A stretch of DNA of 38,584 nt from the NCBI GenBank assembly GCA_026004195.1, contig BPIQ01000004.1, forward strand, positions 104,923-143,506, given 5' to 3'. The DNA is from Candidatus Binatia bacterium. Its GTDB lineage: Bacteria > Desulfobacterota > Binatia > HRBIN30 > BPIQ01. The notes under the pieces are model-generated. The model did no database searches. It had not been told where the DNA came from and worked only from the letters and a program-made list of their open reading frames with translations. The position numbers and the translations under genes are program-made. This document shows positions 8,805-17,156 of the stretch, in pieces (within the stretch, counting starts at the first letter, position 1; every line of letters starts with the position of its first letter).

Positions 8805-10040
8805 TCAGCTTGCGGCGAGCTCCGCCCGCCGTACGAAAGGCCGAGCGTAACACGGGATCGACTCCGCGGCGGGGTCCACGTTTTCGAGCCACGAAACCAA
8901 AGGCCCCGACGTCCAGCGACAAAATCCAGCCCATACGAGTCTCGCCGCGAGAAAGACGGCGGACACCGACGTCCAGACGGCGACGGCCAGAACGCCGAGA
9001 TCCGGCCTATTCATAAGGGCCGCCCCGGTCAGAAGCAACAAGTTGGGGTTCCGGCGAGCCATGACGAGCCGGAAGTAAGAATCGACCGGGCGCCAAGAGA
9101 AGATTTCGAACGGCGCGAGAACCGTCGAAAAGGCCCCCTCGCAAAGTCTGCCCGCGACGTAGGCCACGACGATGACCGCGAGGAGGTCCTCGAGCCAGAA
9201 GCCAGCCACGCGGGGCTCGGTCGCCGGAAGGCCGAGACCCCAGGCGACGTACCAGACGGGGGGGTGAAGCACGTCGATCCCGTGGTCCAAAAAATGACCG
9301 AAGCGAGACGACCGGACCGTCACCCGCGCAAGCTTTCCGTCCACGGTGTCGAGGAACGTCATGAACCACGCGACGAGGAGTCCCGGGCCGTAGCTCCCCT
9401 GGAGAAAAAGGCCTGTCGCCAGGAGAACGAGCGCGAGGCTCGTCCACGTCACGGCATCCGGGGAGATCCCCCAGCGAACGCAGAGCCCGGTGACCCACCG
9501 CGCCGGACGCGGCCAGACCCACTTCGTGATCAGGTCGGTGATGCCCTTGTAGGCGCCCTCGAAAAGGTGTCGCTCGAGAAGCTCCTTTTTTTCCTCCGAG
9601 ATCCGGACGACCACGGGAAGCTCCGCCTTCCTGAGACTCCCGATGTGTCGAGAGGGCACGAGAGTGGCGGGGCTCTCGAGATCGAGGCCCTCCGGTGCTC
9701 CACGGAGCTCCCCCTCGAGATACGGAAGCACTCGCCGAACTTCGGGCAGTGGGACGTGGACCGCCACGACGGGCGCTTCGGCCGAATCCAAAGCTCGCAG
9801 CGCGGTGCCGGGGCGGCCGACGAGAGCCTGGAGCACCCGGGAATCGAAAAGATAATCCCCTCGCACCAAGACGACGGTCTCGGCACCCGAAGACTCGAGC
9901 TTCTCGGGCCCGACGGTGCGGACTCCGAGCTCGTCGAGCTGCCGCCGAAGCCGCTCGTCCGAAGAAAGGCCCCAGAGGCGGACCGGCGAAGCCCCCACGA
10001 TACGGGCGACGACTGTCCTCTGCGATCGCTTCTCTCTCAC
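8805..10040 (-). CDS. CDP-alcohol phosphatidyltransferase with N-terminal nucleotidyltransferase-like domain
   Basis: 411 residues. The C-terminal half carries the complete family signature DxxDGxxARx8GxxxDxxxD at residues 231-256, set among several membrane helices. Such enzymes move a phospho-alcohol from a CDP-linked donor to a second alcohol. Residues 1-150 look like a degenerate NTP-transferase (GT-A) domain: VARIVGASP and later VVLVRGDYLFD, with a GD pair but no intact glycine-rich nucleotide loop. This order recalls the fused inositol-phosphate cytidylyltransferase / di-inositol-phosphate synthase enzymes. GTG start at 10040, 54 bp after lptG. It could join a polar head group to ceramide or diacylglycerol; the substrate is unknown. 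Confidence 0.85.
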   Translation of the reverse strand: MREKRSQRTVVARIVGASPVRLWGLSSDERLRRQLDELGVRTVGPEKLESSGAETVVLVRGDYLFDSRVLQALVGRPGTALRALDSAEAPVVAVHVPLPEVRRVLPYLEGELRGAPEGLDLESPATLVPSRHIGSLRKAELPVVVRISEEKKELLERHLFEGAYKGITDLITKWVWPRPARWVTGLCVRWGISPDAVTWTSLALVLLATGLFLQGSYGPGLLVAWFMTFLDTVDGKLARVTVRSSRFGHFLDHGIDVLHPPVWYVAWGLGLPATEPRVAGFWLEDLLAVIVVAYVAGRLCEGAFSTVLAPFEIFSWRPVDSYFRLVMARRNPNLLLLTGAALMNRPDLGVLAVAVWTSVSAVFLAARLVWAGFCRWTSGPLVSWLENVDPAAESIPCYARPFVRRAELAAS

Positions 10041-10094
10041 CTTACGTCCGGTCCTTTATCACTCCGTTCGGATCCGACGAAAGAGGGCGGGCGC

Positions 10095-11165
10095 TCACCC
10101 TTCTTCGAGCCGAGCGTAGAGCGCCAGCGCAACCGTGAAGAGCAGGAAGCTCGGCAAAAGCGCCGTCAGGAAACCCGGCAGGGCGTAGACGACCCCGAGC
10201 CGCAAGAAAAGCTGACTCAGGAGCTGGAAGCCGAGACCCGTGAGTCCTCCCAGAACGGAGCGGATGCCCACGTTTCGTCTTTCCGCCCGAACGAGAACGA
10301 ACGGGACGGCGACGAAAACCATGAGGCTCGTCACGAGCGGCATCCCGAGCCTCTGCCAGAGAACGATCTCGTACCGCGTAGGGCTTTCCCCGCGGCGGCG
10401 AAGCGAGCGGACCGAACGAACGAGTTCCTCGAGCGACCGGTATTGCGGTGCGTAGAAGAGAATCCCGAGCTGCTTGCGGCTCAGGAATCTCCCCCAGAAG
10501 GCCACGGGCTCGCGCTCCACCTTGACGCCGTCCGGTCCGAACTCCCCCACCAGAACGTCCCGCGCGTACCAGAGTCCGCCCGAATAGACGGCCTCGCGGG
10601 CGTAGCGGAAAGCCCGCATCCGATATCCCTCGTCGAACTCGTACACGTAGACGTCCTCGAGCCTGTTCCCCGGAAGCCGGCGCCGGATGTTGACGAACCG
10701 TCCGCGGTCTCTCGTCCAGAAGCCGTTGCGCGTCTCGAGACTCGAACCCCCTGCAAGCGCACGCGAACGCCGGGTCTCCCCGTGCTGCGCGAGGGGTGCG
10801 AAGCAGAACTCGTGGGCCAGAGCCATGCCCAGCGCGAGAGCGGCGGCCGCCTTGAGAACGGCGCGCACCAGCGTGCCGTAGGAGAGCCCCGCGGCCCACA
10901 TCGCCACGAGCTCGCAGCGAGCCGCCATCAGAGCGAGCCCGTTGACGGCGCCGAAAAGCGCGGCTGCGGGACTCAATTCGTACGCTCGAGCCGGCAAGAC
11001 GAGCAGCAGGTAGATCAGGGCGTCGCGAACGGTATACCCCCCTGTTCCGACGTGTTCGAGTTCGTCCATGAAGTCGACCACGGAGAAAACCGCGAGGAAC
11101 ACGAGCAACGCGAGGAAAAACCCCTGCGCGACGTTCCGCGCGATGTAACGGTCGAGGAGCTTCAT
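10095..11165 (-). CDS. LptG/LptF family permease (LptG-like, YjgQ)
   Basis: 356 residues with the YjgP/YjgQ plan: an N-terminal MKLLDRYIARNVAQGF leader into a first helix (about 12-34), more helices to about residue 125, a periplasmic beta-rich domain (about 130-260), and C-terminal helices (about 275-350). In LPS export, LptF and LptG form the inner-membrane ABC permease that pulls lipid out of the outer leaflet. Its ATG overlaps the stop of the lptF-like gene by 4 bp, so the pair is coupled. No LptB-type ATPase or LptC is visible nearby; the ATPase next to the pair is a full-size MsbA-like exporter. Confidence 0.85.
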   Translation of the reverse strand: MKLLDRYIARNVAQGFFLALLVFLAVFSVVDFMDELEHVGTGGYTVRDALIYLLLVLPARAYELSPAAALFGAVNGLALMAARCELVAMWAAGLSYGTLVRAVLKAAAALALGMALAHEFCFAPLAQHGETRRSRALAGGSSLETRNGFWTRDRGRFVNIRRRLPGNRLEDVYVYEFDEGYRMRAFRYAREAVYSGGLWYARDVLVGEFGPDGVKVEREPVAFWGRFLSRKQLGILFYAPQYRSLEELVRSVRSLRRRGESPTRYEIVLWQRLGMPLVTSLMVFVAVPFVLVRAERRNVGIRSVLGGLTGLGFQLLSQLFLRLGVVYALPGFLTALLPSFLLFTVALALYARLEEG

Positions 11166-12247
11166 CGAAATCCGTCTTCTCCTGCCTTCCGGCGGAGGGC
11201 CAGATAGGCTCCCGCTCCGGCGAGCCAGAGAGCATGGACGAGCCAGAGCCCCGGAACCGGAGGAAGAAGGCCGTCGGCGATCCAGCGTTTGGCCGTTCCG
11301 AGCGCCTGACGGTAGGCGACGTAAGCAAGGACGGCCGCGGCCACTTTTCCGAACTTGCCCCGCCGGGGGTCCACGCGGGCAAGGGGGATCGCGACCAGGG
11401 CCAGCAGAAAGGCGTGCACCGGCAACGCGACCCGCCACTCGAACTCGGCGCGATCCTGCGGCCTTGCGGACCGAAGCAAGATCGAAGTGGCGACGACCCT
11501 CGGACTCTCGGGCTCGCTTCGCGCCGTCGAGGCCAGATCGGTCCTCACGACGAGTCGGCGGAAACGCGTGATCTCGAACTTCCCGGGGCCAGGGCGGAGG
11601 TCGTAGCGCCGGCCGTCGAGGAGGGTGAGAAAACGGTAGCCAGTCTCGGGATCCAGGTACTCGACGGCGCGATCGGAAACAAAAACGGAAATCCTGCCGT
11701 CGGTTCGATCCTGGAGAAAAACCCGCCTCATCGTCCCCTCCTTGCGGGACCGGCTCTCTGCGAAAAGCACTTTCCTTCCCTCCGGGCCCACCTCGTAAAA
11801 GCGCCCCGCCTCGAGGGCGCGAAGCTGCACCCTGGCGACGGCCTGACGGCGCACCCGGTCGAACTCCCCCGCAGCCCAGGGCCGCACGAAGAAAGAAAGG
11901 GCCGCCACGACCAGAGAAAACACGGCCGCGAAGCCCAGCACGGAGGCGGCGACACGGCGGGGCGGAACACCGCACGCCGCCAGCGCGGTCATCTCGTTGT
12001 CCGCATAGAGCCGGCCCAGGGCGAGAACGACCGCCAGGTAGAACGTGGCGGGGAGAAGCGACGGCAGCGCCACGAGCGCCCGGATCCCGAGCAGAGTGAA
12101 AACCACGTCGGACGGGAGTTCTCCCGCCGCGGCCTCTCCGAGGAGCTGCGTGAGTCTCTGGACGACGAAGACCCCGAGGACGACACCCGAGGCTGCGAGA
12201 AAATGGCCCGAGATTTCGCGGACGACGTACCGGCCGATCGTCGACAT
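11162..12247 (-). CDS. LptF/LptG family permease (LptF-like, YjgP)
   Basis: 361 residues: an N-terminal helix following MSTIGRYVVREISGHF, helices near residues 50-125 (with the typical LPATFYLAVVLALGRLYADN region and the TALAACG segment), a periplasmic domain at about 130-270, and C-terminal helices near 275-350. It is the partner of the following lptG-like gene and starts 15 bp after the ABC transporter stop. Role by family: inner-membrane half of an amphipathic-lipid transporter to the outer membrane. In this operon of lipid-modifying genes it may serve the sphingolipid made here instead of, or in addition to, LPS. Confidence 0.86.
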   Translation of the reverse strand: MSTIGRYVVREISGHFLAASGVVLGVFVVQRLTQLLGEAAAGELPSDVVFTLLGIRALVALPSLLPATFYLAVVLALGRLYADNEMTALAACGVPPRRVAASVLGFAAVFSLVVAALSFFVRPWAAGEFDRVRRQAVARVQLRALEAGRFYEVGPEGRKVLFAESRSRKEGTMRRVFLQDRTDGRISVFVSDRAVEYLDPETGYRFLTLLDGRRYDLRPGPGKFEITRFRRLVVRTDLASTARSEPESPRVVATSILLRSARPQDRAEFEWRVALPVHAFLLALVAIPLARVDPRRGKFGKVAAAVLAYVAYRQALGTAKRWIADGLLPPVPGLWLVHALWLAGAGAYLALRRKAGEDGFR

Positions 12248-12262
12248 CGCGGCGGCACCGCG

Positions 12263-13978
12263 TCAACCGCGATGCCGAAAAGGCACCACGTTCGGGCTCT
12301 CGGGACGGATCTTCCCCTCGCCCACCCGGTACACGGCGTCGGCGATCTCGACCATCGCGCCCCGGTGACTCACGGCGAGAACGGTGAGCCGCCCCTTGAA
12401 ACTCCGGAGCGTGGCACAAAGAGAGGCTTCGGTGGCGGGATCGAGGGCGGCCGTGGCTTCGTCCAGCACCAGGAGCTTGGGACGCCGGACCAGAGCTCGG
12501 GCCAGGGCGATCCTCTGTCGCTGTCCCCCGGAAATTCCGAGGCCCCTCTCCCCCACCCGGGTGGCGAGTCCGTCGGGTAAACTCCGCACGAACTCCCAGG
12601 CGCCCGCCTGTCGAAGCGCCTCCTCGACGTCTTCGCGACGCAGGGCGGGATCACCGAGGCTCACGTTCACGAGCACGCTTTCGTGAAGAAGGAACGGCTC
12701 TTGCGGGACGTAGCCGATCGAGCGACGCCACTTCTTCAGGTCCAGTTCTTCGAGGGGAACGCCGTCGACCAGAACCCTGCCTTCCCGAGGGACGACCATG
12801 CCCAGGATCAAGTCCGTCACCGTCGTCTTGCCGGCTCCCGACGGGCCCACGAGCACCGTGATCCGCCCGGCCGGCACGACGAGCGACGCCTTCTCCAAGA
12901 CGGGCGACTCGGCGTAGGAGAAGCTCACGTCCTCGAGCCGTATCTCTCGCTCGAGCGTGGGCTCTTTGCTCCCTCGATGTTCCTCCCTTTCGCGACTCGC
13001 TTCTTCGATCGTCGCCGAGAGTGACCAGTAAGCGCTCTCGTCGGCGACCATCCGTTCCGCTTCCTTCTGCAGCTTGCCGAGGCTCGCGAGCATCCGGGCG
13101 CAGAGAACGGTGAGCACGATGACCGCCTCCAGAGGAAGAGCCCAGCGGACGGTGGCGACGTACAGCCCCGCGGCGAGAAAGGCGACGATGAGAGGCTCCT
13201 GCAGGGCTCGGAGGGTTTCTTTCGCGAGGACCTGCTTTTCGAGCGCGCGGTTGAGCCGCTGCGTGTCTTTTTCGAGCAGCGGGCCCACGAGTTCTTCGAG
13301 AGCCATGGCTTTGAGGGGCTTGACGGCCTGCAAGGTGTCGGTGAGCCGGCTCAGAAGCGCCCGCGAGAGCCGCGTCTGCTTCGCCCCGGCCCGCCTGGAG
13401 ATACGGACGAGGCGGTTGAGGACGAAGACGACGACCGTGCCGGCGGCCACGGCGAGGACCGTGGCGCGCCACGACACGAGAAGCGCCACGACGGCGTACA
13501 CGCACGTCTGGATGGCGAGAGCGAGCATCGTGGCCGCGTGGAGGTACGCTTCCGAGGCCCGGCTGGCCTCGGACGCGATGGCGTTCGCGAAGGTCCCGAG
13601 GGGTTGCCGGACGTAGTACGACCAGCGAGTCTCGAGAAGGGTCCGAATCAGGGAAAGCCGCAGGTCCGTGGCGACCCGTGCTACCGTGTATCCCACTTGC
13701 TTGTTGGCCAGGAGCACGAGAAGCGCCTTCGCCGTCATTCCGGCGACGATCAAAAGGAGCAGCGTCCCCATCGTGGGCTCGAGGCCCACCACCCGAAGGT
13801 ACCGGACCACTTCTGCCGCGAGACCGGAGTGCGCGCCTTCCCCCTCCGAAGCCAGGGAAACGACGGGCAGAAGACTCGTGAGCCCGACTCCTTCGGCCAC
13901 CCCGGCCAGAAGAAGGCAGAGAAGCGTAAGAAGGCTCCGTCCCGGATAGCGACGGACGAAAGCCGCGACGAGCTTCAT
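12263..13978 (-). CDS. MsbA-like lipid ABC exporter (membrane and ATPase domains fused)
   Basis: 571 residues from the ATG at 13978. The six-helix ABC exporter domain fills about residues 1-320; the ATPase domain has Walker A GPSGAGKTT near residue 378, signature ISGGQRQR near 482, Walker B LLVLDEAT near 504 and H-loop SHR near 537. This layout belongs to half-transporters that dimerise and flip lipids, such as MsbA. It is the first gene of the leftward lipid operon and diverges from the ceramide-synthase-like gene with 77 bp between starts, a likely shared control region. Flipping of ceramide-based or other lipids across the inner membrane is inferred from context. Confidence 0.88.
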   Translation of the reverse strand: MKLVAAFVRRYPGRSLLTLLCLLLAGVAEGVGLTSLLPVVSLASEGEGAHSGLAAEVVRYLRVVGLEPTMGTLLLLIVAGMTAKALLVLLANKQVGYTVARVATDLRLSLIRTLLETRWSYYVRQPLGTFANAIASEASRASEAYLHAATMLALAIQTCVYAVVALLVSWRATVLAVAAGTVVVFVLNRLVRISRRAGAKQTRLSRALLSRLTDTLQAVKPLKAMALEELVGPLLEKDTQRLNRALEKQVLAKETLRALQEPLIVAFLAAGLYVATVRWALPLEAVIVLTVLCARMLASLGKLQKEAERMVADESAYWSLSATIEEASREREEHRGSKEPTLEREIRLEDVSFSYAESPVLEKASLVVPAGRITVLVGPSGAGKTTVTDLILGMVVPREGRVLVDGVPLEELDLKKWRRSIGYVPQEPFLLHESVLVNVSLGDPALRREDVEEALRQAGAWEFVRSLPDGLATRVGERGLGISGGQRQRIALARALVRRPKLLVLDEATAALDPATEASLCATLRSFKGRLTVLAVSHRGAMVEIADAVYRVGEGKIRPESPNVVPFRHRG

Positions 13979-14055
13979 CGAGTTTCTCTTAGCAGGAGAC
14001 CGCTCCTCGCGCACAGGTCGGGGCCCTTGACCGCAGGGGGGCCAGGCGGCAAGGC

Positions 14056-15237
14056 ATGCGCATGCCGGAAGCGACGGCCACGAGCGCGGCCCCGCCCGAG
14101 TCCGGGTCGCGGGTCGAGATCCTCCCCGTCGCCGACCGCTCGACCCTCGAGCGTTTCGTCCGCCTGCCGTGGGACGTCTACCGGGACGACCCTGCCTGGG
14201 TACCGCCGTTGCTCTTGCGGGAGAAGCGCCGGGTCGAGGGGCGACACCCGTTTTTTTCCCACGGCGAAGCCGCTTTCTGGCTGGCCGTTCGGGCCGGGCG
14301 CGCGGTCGGGCGGGTCTCCGCGCAAATCGACCGTCTTCACCTCCAGGTCCACGGCGACGCGACGGGACATTTCGGACTGCTCGAGGCAACGGACGACCCG
14401 GAAGTTTTTCGCGCACTTCTGCGTGCGGCCGAAGCCTGGCTGCGTGCGCGCGGCATGAGGCGCGTCACCGGACCGTTCCATCTTTCGATCAACGAGGAGG
14501 TCGGAACCCTGGTCGAGGGCTTCGAGGCACCTCCGGTCTTTCTCATGCCCCACGGGCGTCCTTACTACGACGTCCGGGTCCGGGAGCAGGGGTACCGAAA
14601 AGCCAAGGACCTGCTCGCTTACATCCTCGACACCCGCACCCCCGTCCCGGACCTGATGAGGGCCACGGTGGAACGCGCCGGGTGGGGAAAGGTACGGCTC
14701 CGTCCGGTGCGCCTCCGTAAGCTCGACGAGGACCTCGAGATTCTGCGGGACATTTTCAACGATGCTTGGTCGAACAACTGGGGCTTCGTCCCCTTCACGC
14801 CCGAAGAGTTCCGGGAGCTCGGCACGAGCCTCCGGCTCTTCGTTCCCCCGGAGTTCGTGCAGATCGCGTACGTCGGCGAGCGGCCCGCGGCCATGCTGGT
14901 CCTGGTTCCCGACCTGAACGAGGTCTTGCGGGAGTTCGACGGCAGACTCTTCCCTTTTCGATGGTTGCGGCTCTGGTGGCGCATCCGGCGAGGAGGGACA
15001 CGGACGGCCCGCGTGCCGCTCATGGGCGTCCGGCGCCGCTACCAGAGGTCGGCACTGGGAATGGCCCTCGTGTTCCTCATGATCGAAGCGGTACGCGAGC
15101 CGCTGCTTTCCCGCGGCTTCCAAAGAGTCGAGCTTTCCTGGATTCTCGAAGACAACCTGGCCATGCGACACGTCCTCGAACGCATCGGGGCGCGACCCTA
15201 CAAGCGCTACCGCGTTTACGAAAAAGAGCTGGATTGA
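14056..15237 (+). CDS. GNAT-fold N-acyltransferase, bacterial ceramide synthase (bCerS) family
   Basis: 393 residues. The protein closely follows the pattern I know for the bCerS family (Caulobacter CCNA_01212): DPAWVPPLLLREKRR and HPFFSHGEAAF near the N-terminus, GRVSAQIDRLH and GHFGLLEATDDPEV, the GPFHLSINEE block, FLMPHGRPYYD, and a C-terminal GNAT half ending near HVLERIGARPYKRYRVYE. bCerS transfers an acyl chain to the amino group of a sphingoid base, a reaction unrelated by descent to eukaryotic ceramide synthases. Start is ATG 14056 (a second ATG lies at 14062). The stop is 6 bp before the next gene, so they are co-transcribed. The nearby oxoamine synthase, ACP and FAAL strengthen the call. 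Confidence 0.85.
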   Translation: MRMPEATATSAAPPESGSRVEILPVADRSTLERFVRLPWDVYRDDPAWVPPLLLREKRRVEGRHPFFSHGEAAFWLAVRAGRAVGRVSAQIDRLHLQVHGDATGHFGLLEATDDPEVFRALLRAAEAWLRARGMRRVTGPFHLSINEEVGTLVEGFEAPPVFLMPHGRPYYDVRVREQGYRKAKDLLAYILDTRTPVPDLMRATVERAGWGKVRLRPVRLRKLDEDLEILRDIFNDAWSNNWGFVPFTPEEFRELGTSLRLFVPPEFVQIAYVGERPAAMLVLVPDLNEVLREFDGRLFPFRWLRLWWRIRRGGTRTARVPLMGVRRRYQRSALGMALVFLMIEAVREPLLSRGFQRVELSWILEDNLAMRHVLERIGARPYKRYRVYEKELD

Positions 15238-15243
15238 GGGGCG

Positions 15244-16053
15244 ATGAACTCCGGTGCGAGAGAAATCCGCCGGTGGACGGCACTCGTGCTCGCCGGGACC
15301 CGGCCCGGGGGGGACTGGGCGACCAGAGAACACGGCGCGCCGAAGGCACTGGTGGAGTTCTGTGGCCGCCCGATGCTCGCCTGGGTTCTCGAAGCCCTCG
15401 AAAAATCCGGGGTGTGCCGCGAAATCTTCGTGGCCGGCGTCGACGAAGACGAGCTGCGGAAGCATCCGTCGCTCGCCCCCTGGGCGGCAAGCATACGCTG
15501 CTTCCCGGCGGCGGAGACGCCGAGCACGACGGTTGCCGAATTCCTCGAAGGCCGCAACGAGCCCGTGCTCCTCACGACGGCCGACCATCCCCTGCTGCGA
15601 CCGGAGACGATCCGGTATTTTTGCGAGCGAGCTCGCGGGGACGAAGCGCAGGTTTTCGTCGGCGTCGTTCCGGAAACGATCGTGGCCAGGGCGTTCCCCG
15701 CCGCCAAACGCACCTACGCCCGCTTTCGCGAAGGCGGCTTTTCCGGAGCCAATCTCTTCGCCTTCACAGGGACCGGAGGGGGCGCGGCGGCCCGGGCTTG
15801 GCGAGAGGTGGAACGTTACCGGAAGCAACCGTGGAAACTCGTCCGGGCTCTCGGTCTCTTCGTCCTCGTACGTTTTCTCCTCCACAGAATTTCCCTCGCG
15901 GAGATGGCATCCCTCGTGTCCTGCCGGATCGGCGTGCAGATCCGTCCCGTACCGCTTTGCGACCCGGAAGCCGCCTTCGACGTGGACACGCAGGAAGACT
16001 TCGCCCTGGCAGAAAAGGTGCTCGGCGAGCGACTCGCCCGAGCTCAGGCGTGA
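15244..16053 (+). CDS. MobA-like nucleotidyltransferase
   Basis: 269 residues with an NTP-transferase (GT-A) fold: ALVLAGTRPGGD at 13-24, the lysine of APKALVEF (Lys34), TTADHPLL as the metal-site region near 116, and DVDTQED at 246-252. The glycine-rich loop is of the LAGxRPGGD variant and not MobA's LAGGxSxRMG, so molybdenum cofactor synthesis is unlikely. A hydrophobic stretch around residues 203-220 could touch the membrane. A GAGGGG ribosome site lies between the bCerS-like stop and this ATG. Given its place it may activate a head-group precursor, but no substrate can be read from the sequence. Its 3' end overlaps the convergent cytidylyltransferase gene by 10 bp. Confidence 0.78.
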   Translation: MNSGAREIRRWTALVLAGTRPGGDWATREHGAPKALVEFCGRPMLAWVLEALEKSGVCREIFVAGVDEDELRKHPSLAPWAASIRCFPAAETPSTTVAEFLEGRNEPVLLTTADHPLLRPETIRYFCERARGDEAQVFVGVVPETIVARAFPAAKRTYARFREGGFSGANLFAFTGTGGGAAARAWREVERYRKQPWKLVRALGLFVLVRFLLHRISLAEMASLVSCRIGVQIRPVPLCDPEAAFDVDTQEDFALAEKVLGERLARAQA

Positions 16054-16802
16054 ACTGCCACCTGCTCGGGCGGAACGACCAGGTGGGAAACCACCTCGGC
16101 AGCTCGGGGCAGGTCCCGCAGGTAGTCGATTTCGGTCCAGAGGAGCCCGTGGACAGAAACCGCCCGAACCAAGCCACGGCGGGCGAGGAGGTCCACGACC
16201 GAAAGGTACCAGCGCCCCGGGTTTTCGGATTTCTCCACGGCATCGACCAGCGCCCGGCGGAAGAGAGCGGGCCCTTCCCCCCGAAAAAGGAGGACCCCGA
16301 TGGATTCGGCGTTGGTTTCCGAGATCGGCAAGTCCTTGCCGATCCTGCGAACCCATCCTCCTTCGCAGCGGACCTTCATGTCGTCCTCGTCGTAAGCCTC
16401 CTTTTGGTCGACTGCGAGGGCCACAGGCGCGGGGTCGCTCCAGAGAAGCTTCGCCAGGATTGCCTTTTCGAAAAGGGTGTCCCCGTTGACGAGAAAAAAG
16501 TCCTCGTCCATCTCGTCCCGTGCAGCCCAACAACTCACCAGGTTGTCGGACGACGCAAAGAAAGCATTGTAAACGGTCCGCGCCTGCGCCCGCCCGCGGC
16601 AGATACGTTCGAGCTCCTCTTTGACCTTGGAGGCGCCGAAACCCACCACGGTCACGATTTCGTCGACGCCGAAAGACAGGAGCTCGCGCACCTGCCATTC
16701 GAGAATCGTCCTGCCTTGGATCCGGAGAAGGCACTTCGGCCGCTCCGACGTGAGTGGCAGGAGGCGGCGCCCCTGACCCGCGTTGAGAATCAAGGCTTTC
16801 AC
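16044..16802 (-). CDS. LicC/IPCT-like cytidylyltransferase (sugar- or polyol-phosphate)
   Basis: 252 residues. N-terminal LNAGQGRRLLPLT (6-18) followed by RPKCLL with Lys23 is the nucleotide-binding signature of the LicC (phosphocholine) and inositol-1-phosphate cytidylyltransferase group. FLVNGDTLF (about 103-111) holds the metal-binding Asp, and WTEID lies near the C-terminus. Such enzymes make CDP-choline or CDP-inositol from CTP, the kind of donor a CDP-alcohol transferase uses, and one is encoded 6 kb away in the same locus. GTG start at 16802 with AGGGGGA upstream. A sugar-1-phosphate nucleotidyltransferase role is the main alternative. Confidence 0.8.
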   Translation of the reverse strand: MKALILNAGQGRRLLPLTSERPKCLLRIQGRTILEWQVRELLSFGVDEIVTVVGFGASKVKEELERICRGRAQARTVYNAFFASSDNLVSCWAARDEMDEDFFLVNGDTLFEKAILAKLLWSDPAPVALAVDQKEAYDEDDMKVRCEGGWVRRIGKDLPISETNAESIGVLLFRGEGPALFRRALVDAVEKSENPGRWYLSVVDLLARRGLVRAVSVHGLLWTEIDYLRDLPRAAEVVSHLVVPPEQVAVHA

Positions 16803-17156
16803 GTCCCCGTCCCCCTACGTCTTCTACTGACCTCTCCGTCGCCGCCGCTCGACCCTTGCTCCGAAACCCCAGGGGCCCGAGGCGCGGCCCGTCCTACCCC
16901 CCCGGCCCCATAGCACGAACGCCACCCCTTGCACAGCCCCGCCAGAGGCTCCCGGGTAGCTCCTCGGAACGGCCGGCGATCCCGTACACATGGTCGGTTT
17001 TCCTCGAAAGAACAAACGACGCGGCGCGTAAAAGGTTTCCTCGGGCGATCCTCTCCCCGGCGCATGCTCGTCCGCCCGGCGACGAGGCGTGGCCTCCAGC
17101 CGAAAGGGAACTTGATTCGGAAAAGGCCGTCCATTAGAGAAGGCGTTTGCCGAGGC
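16803..17156. other. Intergenic region upstream of tRNA-Phe; no gene seen
   Basis: 354 bp between the start of the leftward cytidylyltransferase and the tRNA. Open frames exist on both strands, but their composition is Arg/Pro/Gly-rich with no recognisable pattern, so I regard them as chance. The right end holds a possible tRNA promoter. Confidence 0.6.
17112..17140 (+). promoter_or_regulatory. Possible promoter for tRNA-Phe
   Basis: A -35-like TTGATT at 17112-17117 and, 17 bp later, a weak -10-like TAGAGA at 17135-17140. Transcription would start about 10 bp before the tRNA. The -35 matches 4 of 6 consensus bases and the -10 matches 3 of 6, so this rests mainly on position and spacing. Confidence 0.35.

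Noticed and set aside
8793-11207. An 804-codon open frame on the + strand opposite the lipid operon
   Set aside because: It is antisense to three genes with clear motifs (CDP-alcohol signature, DAGK, LptG); the translation is Arg/Glu/Pro-rich with no pattern, as expected for an antisense frame in GC-rich DNA.
15244-16053. MobA (molybdenum cofactor guanylyltransferase)
   Set aside because: The glycine-rich loop differs (LAGTRPGGD), there are no molybdenum cofactor genes nearby, and the protein is longer than MobA.
13975-16734. A 919-codon open frame on the - strand under the bCerS-like and nucleotidyltransferase genes
   Set aside because: It runs antisense to two well-supported + strand genes and through the cytidylyltransferase gene in a different frame; composition is that of a shadow frame.
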